Of a stretch of DNA of 64,000 nt, positions 1-10,329 are shown piece by piece (within the stretch, counting starts at the first letter, position 1; every line of letters starts with the position of its first letter). The position numbers and the translations under genes were made by a program. Under the pieces are notes generated by a model. It saw nothing but the letters and a program-made list of their open reading frames with translations, was not told where the DNA came from and ran no database searches. The stretch covers positions 20,806,001 through 20,870,000 of the forward strand of contig NC_053181.1 in the NCBI RefSeq assembly GCF_905163445.1, in the 5' to 3' direction. The stretch is from Pararge aegeria. Lineage: Eukaryota; Arthropoda; Insecta; Lepidoptera; Nymphalidae.

Positions 1-316
1 TTGACGACGCAACGTTGAGCGCTTTTTATTTAAGTAGAAGGTCCCGAGTTTGATCCCCAGCAGAGGCAATTTGGGAATTTATAATTTCAGAATTTTCCCT
101 GGTCTGGTCTGGTCTTGTGGGAGGCTTTAGTCGTGGCTAGTTGCCCCTACCGATAAAGACTAAAGGATTTAGTGTTCCAATGCGTTGTCGTGTGAAAACC
201 TATTAGGGGTATAAGCACCATACTCCCAATCAGGTTAGCCCGCTACCATCTCAGACTGCAACATCACTTACCAGGTGAGGTTGCAGTCAAGGGCTAACTT
301 GTAGTGGAATAAAAAA
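1..316 (+). mobile_element. tRNA-derived SINE (family C), left end cut by window edge
   Basis: The first bases contain a tRNA-like promoter B box (gagtttgatccccagc) followed by a body with repeated tctgg units and the closing block gtcaagggctaacttgtag before an A-rich tail near 310. A second copy in the opposite orientation lies at 41408-41825 and shares the same end (ctacaagttagccctcgactgcaatctcac) and the same core. I recognise this as a common lepidopteran SINE type. The 5' end is probably outside the window. Confidence 0.7.
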
Positions 317-694
317 TGTTCTGTCGTAAAACAGATAAATAATGATGCTTAAATTTTAACTAAAATAAACTCGTAACGTTACTCCCATTACAGTGTGTTA
401 ACAGATTCAACATTAATTGGTTTAACGCGGCCGCTCACCCGGGTTTGGAGAATGCGCTCAGCGGAGATTAGAACCGACTTCCCTAGACCGTAATCAATTG
501 TGCTAAAGCGACTGTTAACCCGTAGTATAGTAGCTCTACGGATTAGCGAAAACTGTGTGGCCTAGTTAGTATACTGTGAGAGTATTTTATTTTTGTTTTA
601 TAGGGTTCTATGTTTTAACAAAAAGCCCTAATAGTTTTGTCATGCCAAACTCTCTCTCCGACAGATCTTTTATTGATAAACTTTATTTTTTGAT
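317..694. other. unassigned intergenic sequence
   Basis: No gene is seen. The stretch holds a short GC-rich block near 427-540 (with a NotI-like gcggccgc) that I cannot assign. Confidence 0.4.
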
Positions 695-924
695 TGACGG
701 CCGATTGGGGCAGTTTGCAGCGACCCTGCTTTCTGAGTCCAAGCCCGTGGGTTCGATTCCCACTACTGGAAAATGTTTGTGTGATGAGCATGAATGTTTT
801 CAGTGTCAGGGTGTTTTTCATAAAAAATTTCACCAGTCATTTTAGTACCCATGTCACAAGCTACGCTTACTTTGGGGCTAGATGGCGATGTGTGTATTGT
901 CGTAGTATATTTATTTATTTATTT
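695..924 (+). mobile_element. tRNA-derived SINE (family A), internally deleted
   Basis: This copy starts with tgacggccgattgggg (tRNA-like A box), has the B box gggttcgattcccac, the body tgtttgtgtgatgagcatga, and ends with gggctagatggcgatgtg and a TTTA repeat. Relative to the copies at 3849 and 30319 it lacks about 35 bases between the body and the tail. The short open frames in this stretch are SINE sequence and not a gene. Confidence 0.85.
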
Positions 925-1413
925 AAAGGCAAAGTTTATTACTAGTAGTAGAGCTTTGTGTGACAGACCTCGTCCATAGAAATACCAACGCTCAGAACCG
1001 GTTTCAATTTACCCGAAAATTTTGGTTACTAACCGGTTTATTTTAATATTCTGCGTTTTACCGGTTAAATAATTTAACGAACCGAAATGCTATAGGTTTA
1101 CTTTCTGATTGAGCTAAAGATTTCATAACGTTTATTAAAAATATATTAACCGGTTATTGCAAAACGCGCTAGTCCCTTTGAAAAGTGCCCTACTTCGCTA
1201 CAATAAACTACTTAATATTTGGGTGATTCAGGGTGATTTCTTAAAAACAAATTCAAATTTAAAATTGTTTTATTCATGTAGACCTTATCACAGGCACTTA
1301 TGAAGCATTCATACATTTAACATGTTAACACTAATGTTAGTGATAGTGATAAGTGCTTGGAGGGTTCAAAACGCCCCCTGGTCTAAGAAGAGCCCACAAC
1401 AAACTTAGCCAGG
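925..1413. other. unassigned intergenic sequence
   Basis: AT-rich sequence without a supported gene or recognised repeat. Confidence 0.4.
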
Positions 1414-1780
1414 TTTTTTGACGTGACAACGTCTTATAATTCGATGGAGCCGGCTGCACGCACGAAAAAACATGACGCATGCGGCGTTACCTCGCTCTGA
1501 GGCGTTCCATTCAAGGCCTGAAGTGCAAGCGAGAGCGCGGAACGAGCGACAAAGAGGCACAGTCGGCCTCCGCGTTTGACATCTGTCTCTCTCCTACTTG
1601 AGTGAGCGATGCGTCCGCGTGGACAGCTTCTATACAATAATACATTTACATGTTTTCGGCAAGGATGAAGTGCAGTGAAAAGTGAATGTGGTGTCAATTG
1701 TTTAAAGCAATTATATAAATTTTTTCGAAAAATGCAACCATTCTATCAGTATTTTCTTACGACGTTGTCACGTTCAACTA
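1414..1780. mobile_element. small non-autonomous TIR element with unusually high GC
   Basis: The block is bounded by inverted ends: gacgtgacaacgtc at 1420-1433 and gacgttgtcacgttcaa at 1761-1777, which pair except for one extra T. The interior (about 1440-1640) is much richer in GC than its surroundings. The 87-codon open frame on the minus strand (1434-1697) reads through this block and shows no known domain, so I treat it as spurious. I believe this sequence recurs in lepidopteran genomes, but no second copy is in the window. Confidence 0.55.
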
Positions 1781-1879
1781 TCGTCAGTAAGCAGACTTTA
1801 CAGACAACCAATTTTTTTTGGTATCACCTTTTCACAGTCGAGTTAATGTTTTAGCTATGATATTAGAGCAATTCAACCC

Positions 1880-2060
1880 AATATTTTTTATCATACATGT
1901 CATCCTTAATATTATAACAGGATTTTTCTATGAGCTTACGGTTTATATAAACTTTGAACTTATTGAGAGACATCTGAAGGATTTCATCTGGTAATGAAAT
2001 ACACTACTTATACACCCTACAGTATCTCGTAATTTGGTTACTCGTTGTATAGCAGTGCTA
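1880..2060 (-). pseudogene. Jockey-type LINE 3'-end relic
   Basis: On the minus strand the sequence around 1925-2000 reads as PDEILQMSLNKFKVYIKRKL, the type of extreme C-terminus seen in Jockey-like LINE reverse transcriptase ORFs. The frame is not open beyond this piece. A related C-terminal piece (KYKVYIKRKLIEK) lies on the plus strand at 59930-59970. Confidence 0.5.
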
Positions 2061-3400
2061 TGTAGTTATTTATTTATATATAACAATTATCATTATAGTT
2101 ATTTAATTAAATATAACAGAAAATTACACATTGATTTCCATGAAAAATGCTATCCTTGTAAACCAGTCAATTTAGTTTTGTGCAGCGGTTTGTGTGTACA
2201 ATATAATTGAAACCATTGTAGACTTATAATATTTTAAGTTGCTGCTGTAGTACCGAAGTGTAATCGCACGTAAGATATCCGTCTAATCGAATAAAAGACG
2301 TTCAGGAAACAGATATTTAAAGAAACCTACTGCGACCTCGTTTTAAATTAAATCATATCATTTTAATTCAATCAGCTACGATTAAGTAATGGAAGGGCAA
2401 TGCAAAAATGGTATCGGTATGTATTTAAAGATGTTTTACGCTAATTTATATATAGTTTAAGCCGATGGTTTCGTCTCTATAAGCTTCTGACTAGTAACCC
2501 TTATTAGGAAAAAATACATTATATATATTTTTTTTCTCAATTTTATGTACTTTTGTGTTGTGTATAATATAGCAGTGTATTCTTTGTTTTTAAACGTTTC
2601 AGCCGCCATACATAGAAACAATCTAATTTTGTTTTTATTATTTAGTTCATGGGTATTGATGTGAACTGCCAGTGGAAGAAAAAATAACTGTTAATAATAT
2701 TGCCTTTTTGGTTTTTTTTTTTGGAAACTCGTTTCGGAAACCTTTTACGTATTACATAGTAACATAGTACCTATATCAGTTTCTGTAGGTAGTAACATAA
2801 TTTAAAACAGAATTCATAGGGAACGTTTTAGAGCTTATGCTGAAAGCAAATTAACAAAAAAAATCAACGTTGTTTTTCCAATTTTTTTTTTACACATGAC
2901 TGTTTTAAAAAAGAAAATTGGTGAGCAATTAAAACAAACACGCTAAACTGTTCTGAATACAGAAATTAGCTGAAAAGGGTATAGAAAAAAACCAAATACA
3001 GCATATAAATTTCATTTTTCGTTCTAAAAGAACTCTTTCATCCGAATTGGCATTTTGAAATGATATTCATTGGTACCTTTACTAACTTGAACTGTTTTTA
3101 ATGCACTTACAAAAAAAACAACGGTTTTACGTGAAACACCGATTTCTCCACTTTCTTTGACCGATTAGCGCTAGTGTATTGACTCCATAGTTGATGTGAT
3201 GAGTCTTGAAATTAGCACATAGTTTCCAACTGATTATGGGACATGCTAAAATAGATTCACTTCACATACAATTGACAAGTCATGTAACCCAGAGTACAAT
3301 TATGTAGGCTAATATGTTGAGTCTATAGATTTAGTCCTGTTTCAATGTTTGTACGTCTAGTTATGGAAGCTACTGTAAAAGTATTGCACTTTGAAGTTCT
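2061..3400. other. unassigned AT-rich intergenic sequence
   Basis: No open frame of interest and no recognised repeat on either strand; poly-T and poly-A runs are frequent. Confidence 0.4.
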
Positions 3401-3409
3401 TGCCGACCG

Positions 3410-3672
3410 CGACAAGTACGAGTTCTGACTCGAGCACTGAGATCACCTACCTTTTTTTTAAGTTCGAATCCCAGCTCGCACCTCTAACTTTTTTATGTTA
3501 AGTGCATTTTAAGCAATTAAAATATCACTAGCTTCAATGGTGAAGGAAAATATCGTTAGGAAACCTACATACCTGAGAGTTCTCGAAAGTGTGTGGAGTC
3601 CACCAATCCGCACTGGGGCAGTGTGGTGGACTGGGCCGGTAATGGGTTGAGATGATGATGATGATGATGAAA
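3410..3672 (+). mobile_element. tRNA-derived SINE (family B)
   Basis: The head keeps a degenerate B box (agttcgaatcccagctcg, 3462-3479). The body has the family hallmarks: ggtgaaggaaaatatcgt, acctgagagttct, gtgtggagtccaccaatccg, gggccggtaatgggttga, ending in a GAT-repeat tail at 3652-3670. Related copies occur at 33545, 33785, 38270, 39920, 47455, 58365, 59395 and 59757. Confidence 0.75.
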
Positions 3673-3848
3673 ATTTATACGCCCTGCGATGTTTCCCGCG
3701 ATGAACCAGTCTGTACACGTAATTACAAAAAAATATTACTTGTATTCACCGCAGGTAACTCAGCGAAACATAGTTAGTTTTTAATGAAGGACACAAACAT
3801 ATAGTTGAACCACGTCGGGAGAGGACTTCGATTAACACTAGTTTTTAC

Positions 3849-4117
3849 TGGCCGACTGGCGCAGTGGGCAGCGACCCTGCTTTCTGAGTCCAAGGCCGTG
3901 GGTTCGATTCCCACAACTGGAAAATGTTTGTGTGATGAGCATAAGTGTTTTTCAGTGTCTGGGTGTTTATATGTATTTTCTAAGTATTTATTTATATATA
4001 ATTCCTAAAAATATTCATCAGTCATCTTAGTACCCATAACACAAGCTACGCTTACTTTGGGGCTAGGTGGCGATGTGTGTATTGTCTTAGTATATTTATT
4101 TATTTATTTTATTTTAT
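3849..4117 (+). mobile_element. tRNA-derived SINE (family A), near full length
   Basis: The copy starts tggccgactggcgcagtgg (A box) and continues with gggttcgattcccacaac (B box), tgtttgtgtgatgagcataa, ttcatcagtcatcttagtac, gctacgcttactttggggct and a TTTA-repeat tail. The boxes match RNA polymerase III type 2 promoters. No tRNA cloverleaf is preserved, so this is a SINE and not a tRNA gene. Confidence 0.85.
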
Positions 4118-4490
4118 TAAATTTAACATATAATCGAGCAGAGTTTCCCCCTACAATTACTTGATGCAAATTGAGAAGGTAATGCTTCTACTTTTATTCG
4201 GCTCAGGTACTGTTTACAATGTTGACAACAAAACAAACCAATAATAATATTTTACGATATTAGTCTCCGGTAAGTTATGTCACGAAATATAAAGTTATTA
4301 TTCTATTTGGAAAAACATTAAATATTTAGATTAGTATTATTATGAATAATATAAAGCAAAATAGTACTATTAAAGCGATTCTATATGAATGAATCACAAC
4401 ATGTTTATGGCGTAGTGTAGGTATCAGCCAGGTAGGCAACCGCTAACAATATTTTATTTTGAGTTTTACTTTTTATTTTATTTATTAACT
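4118..4490. other. unassigned intergenic sequence
   Basis: AT-rich sequence lying between a SINE tail and the 3' tail of the Jockey-type LINE. No feature is recognised. Confidence 0.35.
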
Positions 4491-7405
4491 CACGGAAGTC
4501 AAAATTCAAAAAAAATTCAAAATTCAAAATTCATTTATTTCAAGTAGGCCTAATACAAGCACTTTTGAAACGTCAAGTCTGTCCGTGTGTAGTGACTCTA
4601 CCACCGGTTCGGAAGGCAGATTCTACCGAGAAGAAGCCGGCAAGAAACTCAGCAGTTGCTCTTTTCCAACATCAAAAATTTACATTTTATATTTTAACAT
4701 TCATTTTTCTATCTTGTGAGAGATGAAAGCGGAGCCGGATGCTTCCAAGCAACCTTGTCATTAAGAAACTCATCAATAGTATAATAACCTCGCTGTAATA
4801 AATGTGTTTTAACACATTCTTTAAACTTATGGATTGGTAGGTCCAAAATTACCTTAGGAATCATATTATAAAAACGTATACTCAATCCCACAAATGACTT
4901 CTGCACCTTTCGCAGACGATATGCAGATGTCACTAATTTATGACCATTTCTTGTAAGTCGACTGTTTATATCCACTTTTTGTTTATAAAGACTAATATGT
5001 TGTCTTACAAATACTATGTTGTTATAAATGTATTGTGAGGCTACCGTAAGTATACCAATATCTTTAAATTTTTCACGGAGGGATTCACGTGATTTAAGTT
5101 TATATATTGACCGTACAGCTCTTTTCTGCAATATGAATATAGTTTCAATATCAGCAGCTTTGCCCCATAATAAGATCCCGTAAGACATCACACTATGAAA
5201 GTACGCGAAGTAAACAAGTCTTGCTGTTTCTACGTCAGTAATCTGTCTAATTTTCCTGACGGCGTAGGCAGCCGAGCTTAGTTTACCTGCTAGTGTATCT
5301 ATATGGGTACCCCACTGAAGCTTACAATCCAAGGTCATGCCCAGAAAAACTGTGGAATCTTCCATTTTTAGTGATTCTCCATTTATTATTATATTTTTAT
5401 TAACTTTCTTTACATTTGGTAAAATAAATTCCACACACTTAGTTTTTTTTGCATTTAAAAGTAAATTATTGACAGTAAACCAGTGCGACACATGCGACAT
5501 AGCACGGCTTACATCGTCAGAGTTGTCTCTACCTCTATCAGTTTTAAAAATTAGAGATGTATCATCAGCAAACAGTACAATGTCACAGGTTTCACTGACA
5601 TGGTGTGGTAGATCATTTATATACACCAAAAATAGAAAGGGACCCAAGATTGAACCCTGTGGGACACCCATTGACGTAGCCGACCCCTGCGACTTAATGT
5701 CTTTTATGCAAACCCTTTGGGTTCTGTCACTGAGATAAGAGGCAACCAAATTTAGTGCAACGTTTTTGATACCATAATGGGCTAGTTTAAGAAGCAAGGT
5801 TTTATGATCGACACAATCGAATGCTTTGGATAGATCACAAAAAACACCAATGGCATTCTGCGAACGTTCCCAGGCATCGTACACATGTTTTAAAAGTTTA
5901 GCGCCTGCATCCGTGGTGCTACGACCTTTAGTAAAACCGTACTGCTCCGGATGTAGTAAGTTATTTACATTGAAGTGATTCAAAAGTTGATTTAATATAA
6001 TTTTTTCAAAGACCTTACTAAGAGCTGGTAAGATTGAAATGGGTCTGTAATTGTTAATGTCGTTTTTATTGCCAGATTTAAATAGAGGTATAAGTTTACT
6101 ATGTTTCATTAAATTTGGAAAAGTACCTCTATCAACACATTCATTATAAAGTATGGCTAAGTAAGGGGCAATAACGTCTATAATGTTATATATTACCATT
6201 ACAGACATACCCCATAAATCACCGGTTTTTTTCTGTTTCAACAACTTAAAATTCTTTATTATATCATATGCAGATATATGTTTAAAATTAAATAAAACGT
6301 TGCACTCATTAACGTTGTTCCTCAATAAACTCTGAGCTGCAGTAGGTGAAGAATTAAGTGAATCAGTCAACAAAATAGGAACACTCTGAAAAAAGTTTTC
6401 AAAGGTACTTGCAACCTCACTGTCAGCGGTAACTTTATTATCATTAATAATTAATTCAAAGTTTACGTTGCGAGATTTAGCTTTCCCAGTTTCATTATTA
6501 ACAATTTTCCAGGTTGTTTGTACTTTGTTATCCGATTTTATGATTTGATCCTTAAAGTATAGCGACTTAGCATGAAAGCAAACGTTCTTAAACGTTTTAG
6601 AGTACATTTTTACGTGTTGTAGGAAAGCTGGAGTATGGTTATATTGTTTTTCACTATAGAGCTCATACAAATTATCTCTACTTTTGTATATGCCAATAGT
6701 TGCCCAATCGCTAAACTTTATTTTTTTATTGAAATCTATATGTTTGAAATTGAATATTTTGTTAAATTCATTGTCTATGATATTAAAGAGCGTACCATAA
6801 ATGCTGTCAGGATGACCGTTCTTAAAGACAAGGGCAGGAATTTTGGATGATATTTCACCTTTGAATCGCGTCAATTTGCTCTTAGTTATCGGCCTACACT
6901 TGACGATATGTTTATCTTTGTTTATATTATTCAAAACAGTAATTTGTTGGCCACAATGATCTGATCTTAAGTTGGTTATTATCGATTTACCTAAGATATC
7001 ACAGTTGAGAAAAATATTATCTAAACACGATGCTGAGGTTGCTGTGATTCTAGTAGGTTCACTAAAAGCATAATTTAAATTAAAACATTTAAATAAGTTT
7101 AGCAACCTAGTCGTAGTTGCATTACTAAGTAAAATATCAACATTAAAATCCCCGCATACTATTGCTTTTTTTGTGGATACAGACAATCGCTTAAGCACAT
7201 CTTCCATTACATCCTCAAAAAGGCTAAAATCACCTGAGGGGGGACGATATACACACACTATTATAAATCGCTCCAGCTCCACACAAGATAGTTCTACAGT
7301 GCGTTCAACAGAAAGACTAACTATGTCTTTTCGCTCCTTACAAGTTATATTATTGTGTACAAAAATTAAGGACCCACCATGAATCAAAGTCATCAGTATA
7401 TACAT
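4491..7405 (-). mobile_element. 5'-truncated Jockey-type LINE with 3'UTR and TTTTGAA tail
   Basis: The element runs on the minus strand. Its 3' end is at 4491-4540, where the plus strand shows attcaaaattcaaaattc, i.e. a TTTTGAA-type repeat tail. The 3'UTR (about 4550-4708) contains the conserved block gtgactctaccaccggttcg. Partial copies of this 3' end occur at 30797, 45222, 49115, 50125 and 55845, which defines the family inside the window. The 5' part of the endonuclease is missing: an in-frame stop lies directly upstream of the first Met codon at 7405, so the copy is 5'-truncated, as is usual for LINE insertions. A target-site duplication could not be fixed because the 5' junction is unclear. 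Confidence 0.85.
4709..7405 (-). CDS. Jockey-type LINE ORF2 protein: partial endonuclease plus reverse transcriptase
   Basis: The 898-residue open frame encodes the catalytic protein of a non-LTR retrotransposon, which would nick target DNA and copy its own RNA at the nick. The endonuclease part lacks its N-terminal third but keeps the late motifs GDFNVD (residues 85-90) and SDH (148-150). The reverse transcriptase spans about residues 430-700, with NYRPISILPALSKVFEKI (452-469), FCDLSKAFD (522-530), GVPQGSILGPFLF (580-592) and the catalytic FADD (612-615). The C-terminus (about 720-898) is the thumb/tail typical of the Jockey clade, with no RNase H domain. The frame is uninterrupted over 2.7 kb, which argues for a recent insertion, but without a complete endonuclease it is unlikely to be autonomous. 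Family assignment is by motif reading. Confidence 0.9.
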   Translation of the reverse strand: MYILMTLIHGGSLIFVHNNITCKERKDIVSLSVERTVELSCVELERFIIVCVYRPPSGDFSLFEDVMEDVLKRLSVSTKKAIVCGDFNVDILLSNATTTRLLNLFKCFNLNYAFSEPTRITATSASCLDNIFLNCDILGKSIITNLRSDHCGQQITVLNNINKDKHIVKCRPITKSKLTRFKGEISSKIPALVFKNGHPDSIYGTLFNIIDNEFNKIFNFKHIDFNKKIKFSDWATIGIYKSRDNLYELYSEKQYNHTPAFLQHVKMYSKTFKNVCFHAKSLYFKDQIIKSDNKVQTTWKIVNNETGKAKSRNVNFELIINDNKVTADSEVASTFENFFQSVPILLTDSLNSSPTAAQSLLRNNVNECNVLFNFKHISAYDIIKNFKLLKQKKTGDLWGMSVMVIYNIIDVIAPYLAILYNECVDRGTFPNLMKHSKLIPLFKSGNKNDINNYRPISILPALSKVFEKIILNQLLNHFNVNNLLHPEQYGFTKGRSTTDAGAKLLKHVYDAWERSQNAIGVFCDLSKAFDCVDHKTLLLKLAHYGIKNVALNLVASYLSDRTQRVCIKDIKSQGSATSMGVPQGSILGPFLFLVYINDLPHHVSETCDIVLFADDTSLIFKTDRGRDNSDDVSRAMSHVSHWFTVNNLLLNAKKTKCVEFILPNVKKVNKNIIINGESLKMEDSTVFLGMTLDCKLQWGTHIDTLAGKLSSAAYAVRKIRQITDVETARLVYFAYFHSVMSYGILLWGKAADIETIFILQKRAVRSIYKLKSRESLREKFKDIGILTVASQYIYNNIVFVRQHISLYKQKVDINSRLTRNGHKLVTSAYRLRKVQKSFVGLSIRFYNMIPKVILDLPIHKFKECVKTHLLQRGYYTIDEFLNDKVAWKHPAPLSSLTR

Positions 7406-7599
7406 CAGTTACAAGAAAAATCTTTTAGTAAGTTTAAGTAAGTTTTGTAAATGTCAAATGCTGCACCCGATACCTATAATTCACCGAGACACATTAGTAC
7501 CACGCCGTGCTAAGAACGTGGCTTATTATAGTCAGATCTGATACTGATAGTCTCAGCCGATTGTCATTAAACATGAAAACAGTGACGGTGTTTCGGTTT

Positions 7600-7855
7600 C
7601 AGTATAATATTTGCGAGTCAGATCTTATATTAACTGTGGCACTTTAAACTTTTTAGAGACATCTTCATGATATCCACTGGTAGTTTATTGTAAAATTGTA
7701 TACAATTTCCTACATTAATTATTTTTTTTATTTTACTTATTTTTTTTGTTGCTTTTTTATAAAGCTCAGTAAATTTATTTTTACTTCTACTGTTCAAATT
7801 ATTCCAGTCGAATTCTCTCTTAACTTTAAAAAAAATATTAAGAGAGAATGTGACT
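7600..7855 (-). pseudogene. degraded LINE C-terminal relic
   Basis: On the minus strand about 7620-7710 reads CIQFYNKLPVDIMKMSLKSL, a typical LINE ORF2 C-terminus. The remainder (about 7720-7820) is AT-rich and interrupted by stops. Confidence 0.45.
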
Positions 7856-7876
7856 GGAATAATTTGAACAGAAGAA
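7785..7876. repeat. 39-bp inverted repeat with 14-bp spacer
   Basis: The arms 7785-7823 and 7838-7876 are inverted copies with three or four mismatches (shared core gttcaaattattccagtc / gactggaataatttgaac). The spacer is A/T only. It overlaps the LINE relic and looks like a local inverted duplication or fold-back. Confidence 0.85.
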
Positions 7877-8325
7877 AAAAATCATACACAAACCATTGCA
7901 TGTACAATACTATAATATTTAGGTTTGCAAACTAGTATGAATATGACTGCACTTACTTTAATAATACGCGTATATGACTTTGTGAACCGATAGTTTGTTC
8001 ACAACTTCACTAACGCGGTATGGTTACGAAAAGCATCGCTTAATGCAGTATCATTTTCATGTTTTGTTGTCCGCGTCCTTCATTCGCCTTTATTCCGCTT
8101 TTTCTGGAAATCCCGTGGTACCTAATCATTTGTTTTCCTTCAGTAAAAAGTAGTACTCTCCGTAATTTCAACTAATACTATTCCAAAAATAAAGTTCATT
8201 AGTTTCTTAGTTAGTGCGTTTAAGAAGGATAAACAAACAAACAAATACACTTTTCTTTCTATTCGCATATATAATATTAATAAGGCATTTTTAGAATAAC
8301 GTCCCTAAACGTTAAGATATGTTAT
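7877..8325. other. unassigned intergenic sequence with a repeat tail
   Basis: No gene is seen. At 8210-8280 there is the block ggataaacaaacaaacaaat followed by ttcgcatatataatatta, which resembles the tail of the common lepidopteran repeat seen complete at 32692 and 34768. Confidence 0.4.
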
Positions 8326-8489
8326 CTATACAACGTGTAACATAAATACTGTTGAAGGGTGCATAAATATATTTCATAAGGGTATAAAAATATTAAATCA
8401 ATATAAGCATATTTATTTTTCCATACAAACTAATTCAAAATTCTAAGTGTTTACTCATGACAACCCTATTGAAGATAAAAGACCGACAC

Positions 8490-8503
8490 GTGCATAGTAC
8501 CTA
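8490..8503 (+). repeat. target-site duplication, left copy
   Basis: The 14-mer gtgcatagtaccta is repeated exactly at 14054-14067 and flanks the LINE. The uninterrupted family R copy at 38485-38992 carries a single related version (cgcttagtacctac near 38818), which confirms the empty site. Confidence 0.9.
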
Positions 8504-8578
8504 CCCCATCACAAGCAAACACTCACTCAACACAATCACACACAAACACCTCACAAACAACACAAATCGTAGAAAACC

Positions 8579-10300
8579 ATGGAAGCGGATCCGAAAGATA
8601 CACTACCCCAGGAGGGTACCGGACCCAGAGATGGGACCGGAGAATCCCTCTCTGCAACTCGAGCTCCTGTCGCGGACGGAACTCGGGCTGCAGGCTGCCC
8701 CTCGTATTCTGGGGGGGGCACAGACCCGCCCTGTGCTATGCACAACATCAAACGACCAAACGCTTTCCCATTACGGACAACGACCCCACACGACACAAGA
8801 CAGACCCCCAGCCATGTCAACCGGACCCCGATACCCGCGCCCACCCGAACCACCCAACCGACCGCTTCCAAAGAGATCAATATGGCCTCTCTTGCTGCTG
8901 CGATACCTCATCCACCTGCTCCCGAGAGCGTTTGGACAGAGGTAGTCCGCAGACAAAAGCGAAAGAGGCCTAAGAAAAAGAAAACAGACAGACGGACTGA
9001 CACACCCCAAACCCAAACCACGCAGACTGACGAGCAGACGATGGAACCCGGTAGGAACACGCACGCGGAAGTCCATCACCAGACTAGAGGCTTGTACGGA
9101 CAAAGTGGGGAAGGGAGACAGCCACATCAAGGCCGTCAACCACCCGCGGCGACTGTCGTCTCTGGACAGGGCACGGACGCATCTGCGGGCGTGTCCCGAC
9201 CGGAATCCAATCGTGACTTGCCCCAAAAACCAACATCGACCAACACTCCTGCTCAACGCCGGACACACCCTGTCGCCCACCGGTCGAATGCGTACTGGAG
9301 AGGGCGGAGCAGTGGTGAGACCGGTGACATGAGTGGGAACCCCGGAACGTCAACAAGCCAGTCCCTGAAAAGGGATAGGCTTGACGACACCATCTCGCCC
9401 CGGGGAGAATACAAAAGACCACGGACAGACAGACAAACGCGCACAAGGGACTCTTACGCGAGAGTGACCCAACCACACCTAAGTGTGGCCGTCACCCTAG
9501 TGCCCAGAAGCGACATGACCCAACCAGAGGCAAATAGCGTCCAGGGTCAAATCCAAAAAGAGATCCTCGCTATCTGCCTCAGAAAACCAGCGCCAGGAAC
9601 GACACCATATGCCCCATCCTTTGTAGGGAAAGCTTTTCTCAACGAAGGAGTGCTGAAACTGTGGTGTTACGACGACAAAGCCCTCTCTTGGCTCCAAGAA
9701 ATCGTACCTCGATTGAAGTCGCCAAGGGAGGGCACGGGGCTCACGCTCATAAGGCAGGCCGACATACCAGTGCGGATTAGGTCAGCACTATACGTGCCTG
9801 ACTTCACGGAGGAGATAGCAATACTCCAACAAATGCTGTCCCTCCAAAACCCCTGGTACAAGGTCTCGTCGTGGACCCTGTACACATATAAAAGAACAAA
9901 CAGCAACCCTCCGGGAGTGTTTCTAGTCCTAGGAATACCCACGGAGCAGGTCGAAGACATCCTGGCCAAGGGAAGGAGAGTCTCTTACTCCACCGGATCT
10001 ATCTATATCCGGTTCTTCGACGGCGAAGGACTCAGCGACGTACCGCCTAAGAAGACCCCGGAGCCAGAAACGAAAAATGACACAGCGACAACAAACCTCA
10101 AAGCCACTGCGCCCGGACCCTCCGTTGAAAACGCCTCCGAGGATATCGACGCGATAGAAATGGAGACCGGGACAAACCACCCATCAAACATGACACCATG
10201 GGAGGGGGTGGCCGAGACTGAGACTGACGATGACGAGAACGCAAACGAGGCGAGGATACAAGAGTTGCTAAAAGGATGGGCCCCTGAGGCCGACCTTTAA
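8579..10300 (+). CDS. LINE ORF1 protein, DUF4780-like, nucleic-acid-binding candidate
   Basis: This 573-residue ORF is the first of two ORFs of the LINE and should encode the RNA-binding, particle-forming protein. Residues 1-300 are low in hydrophobic content and rich in Pro, Thr, Arg and Gln, with a basic cluster KRKRPKKKKTDRR near 127-139 that could act as a nuclear localisation or RNA-binding patch. A folded region follows at about 302-480 (from SVAVTLVPRS to YIRFFDGEG), which I recognise as like DUF4780, a domain found in ORF1 of insect LINEs. The last 90 residues are acidic. No CCHC zinc knuckles are visible. The ATG at 8579 is preferred because it lies 75 bases after the duplication and opens the long frame; the context accATGG is strong. 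The overlapping frames on both strands are shadows of this A/C-rich gene. Confidence 0.85.
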   Translation: MEADPKDTLPQEGTGPRDGTGESLSATRAPVADGTRAAGCPSYSGGGTDPPCAMHNIKRPNAFPLRTTTPHDTRQTPSHVNRTPIPAPTRTTQPTASKEINMASLAAAIPHPPAPESVWTEVVRRQKRKRPKKKKTDRRTDTPQTQTTQTDEQTMEPGRNTHAEVHHQTRGLYGQSGEGRQPHQGRQPPAATVVSGQGTDASAGVSRPESNRDLPQKPTSTNTPAQRRTHPVAHRSNAYWRGRSSGETGDMSGNPGTSTSQSLKRDRLDDTISPRGEYKRPRTDRQTRTRDSYARVTQPHLSVAVTLVPRSDMTQPEANSVQGQIQKEILAICLRKPAPGTTPYAPSFVGKAFLNEGVLKLWCYDDKALSWLQEIVPRLKSPREGTGLTLIRQADIPVRIRSALYVPDFTEEIAILQQMLSLQNPWYKVSSWTLYTYKRTNSNPPGVFLVLGIPTEQVEDILAKGRRVSYSTGSIYIRFFDGEGLSDVPPKKTPEPETKNDTATTNLKATAPGPSVENASEDIDAIEMETGTNHPSNMTPWEGVAETETDDDENANEARIQELLKGWAPEADL

Positions 10301-10329
10301 ACAACAACTCCAATCCATTATAATACACC

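Noticed and set aside
694..945. Short ORFs recurring with MTADWGSLQ- or SESKAVGSIPTTGK-type translations at many places
   Set aside because: All are translations of SINE family A and not protein genes.
1434..1697. 87-codon minus-strand ORF in GC-rich sequence
   Set aside because: It lies entirely inside the TIR-bounded element, has no domain or start context, and is explained by composition.
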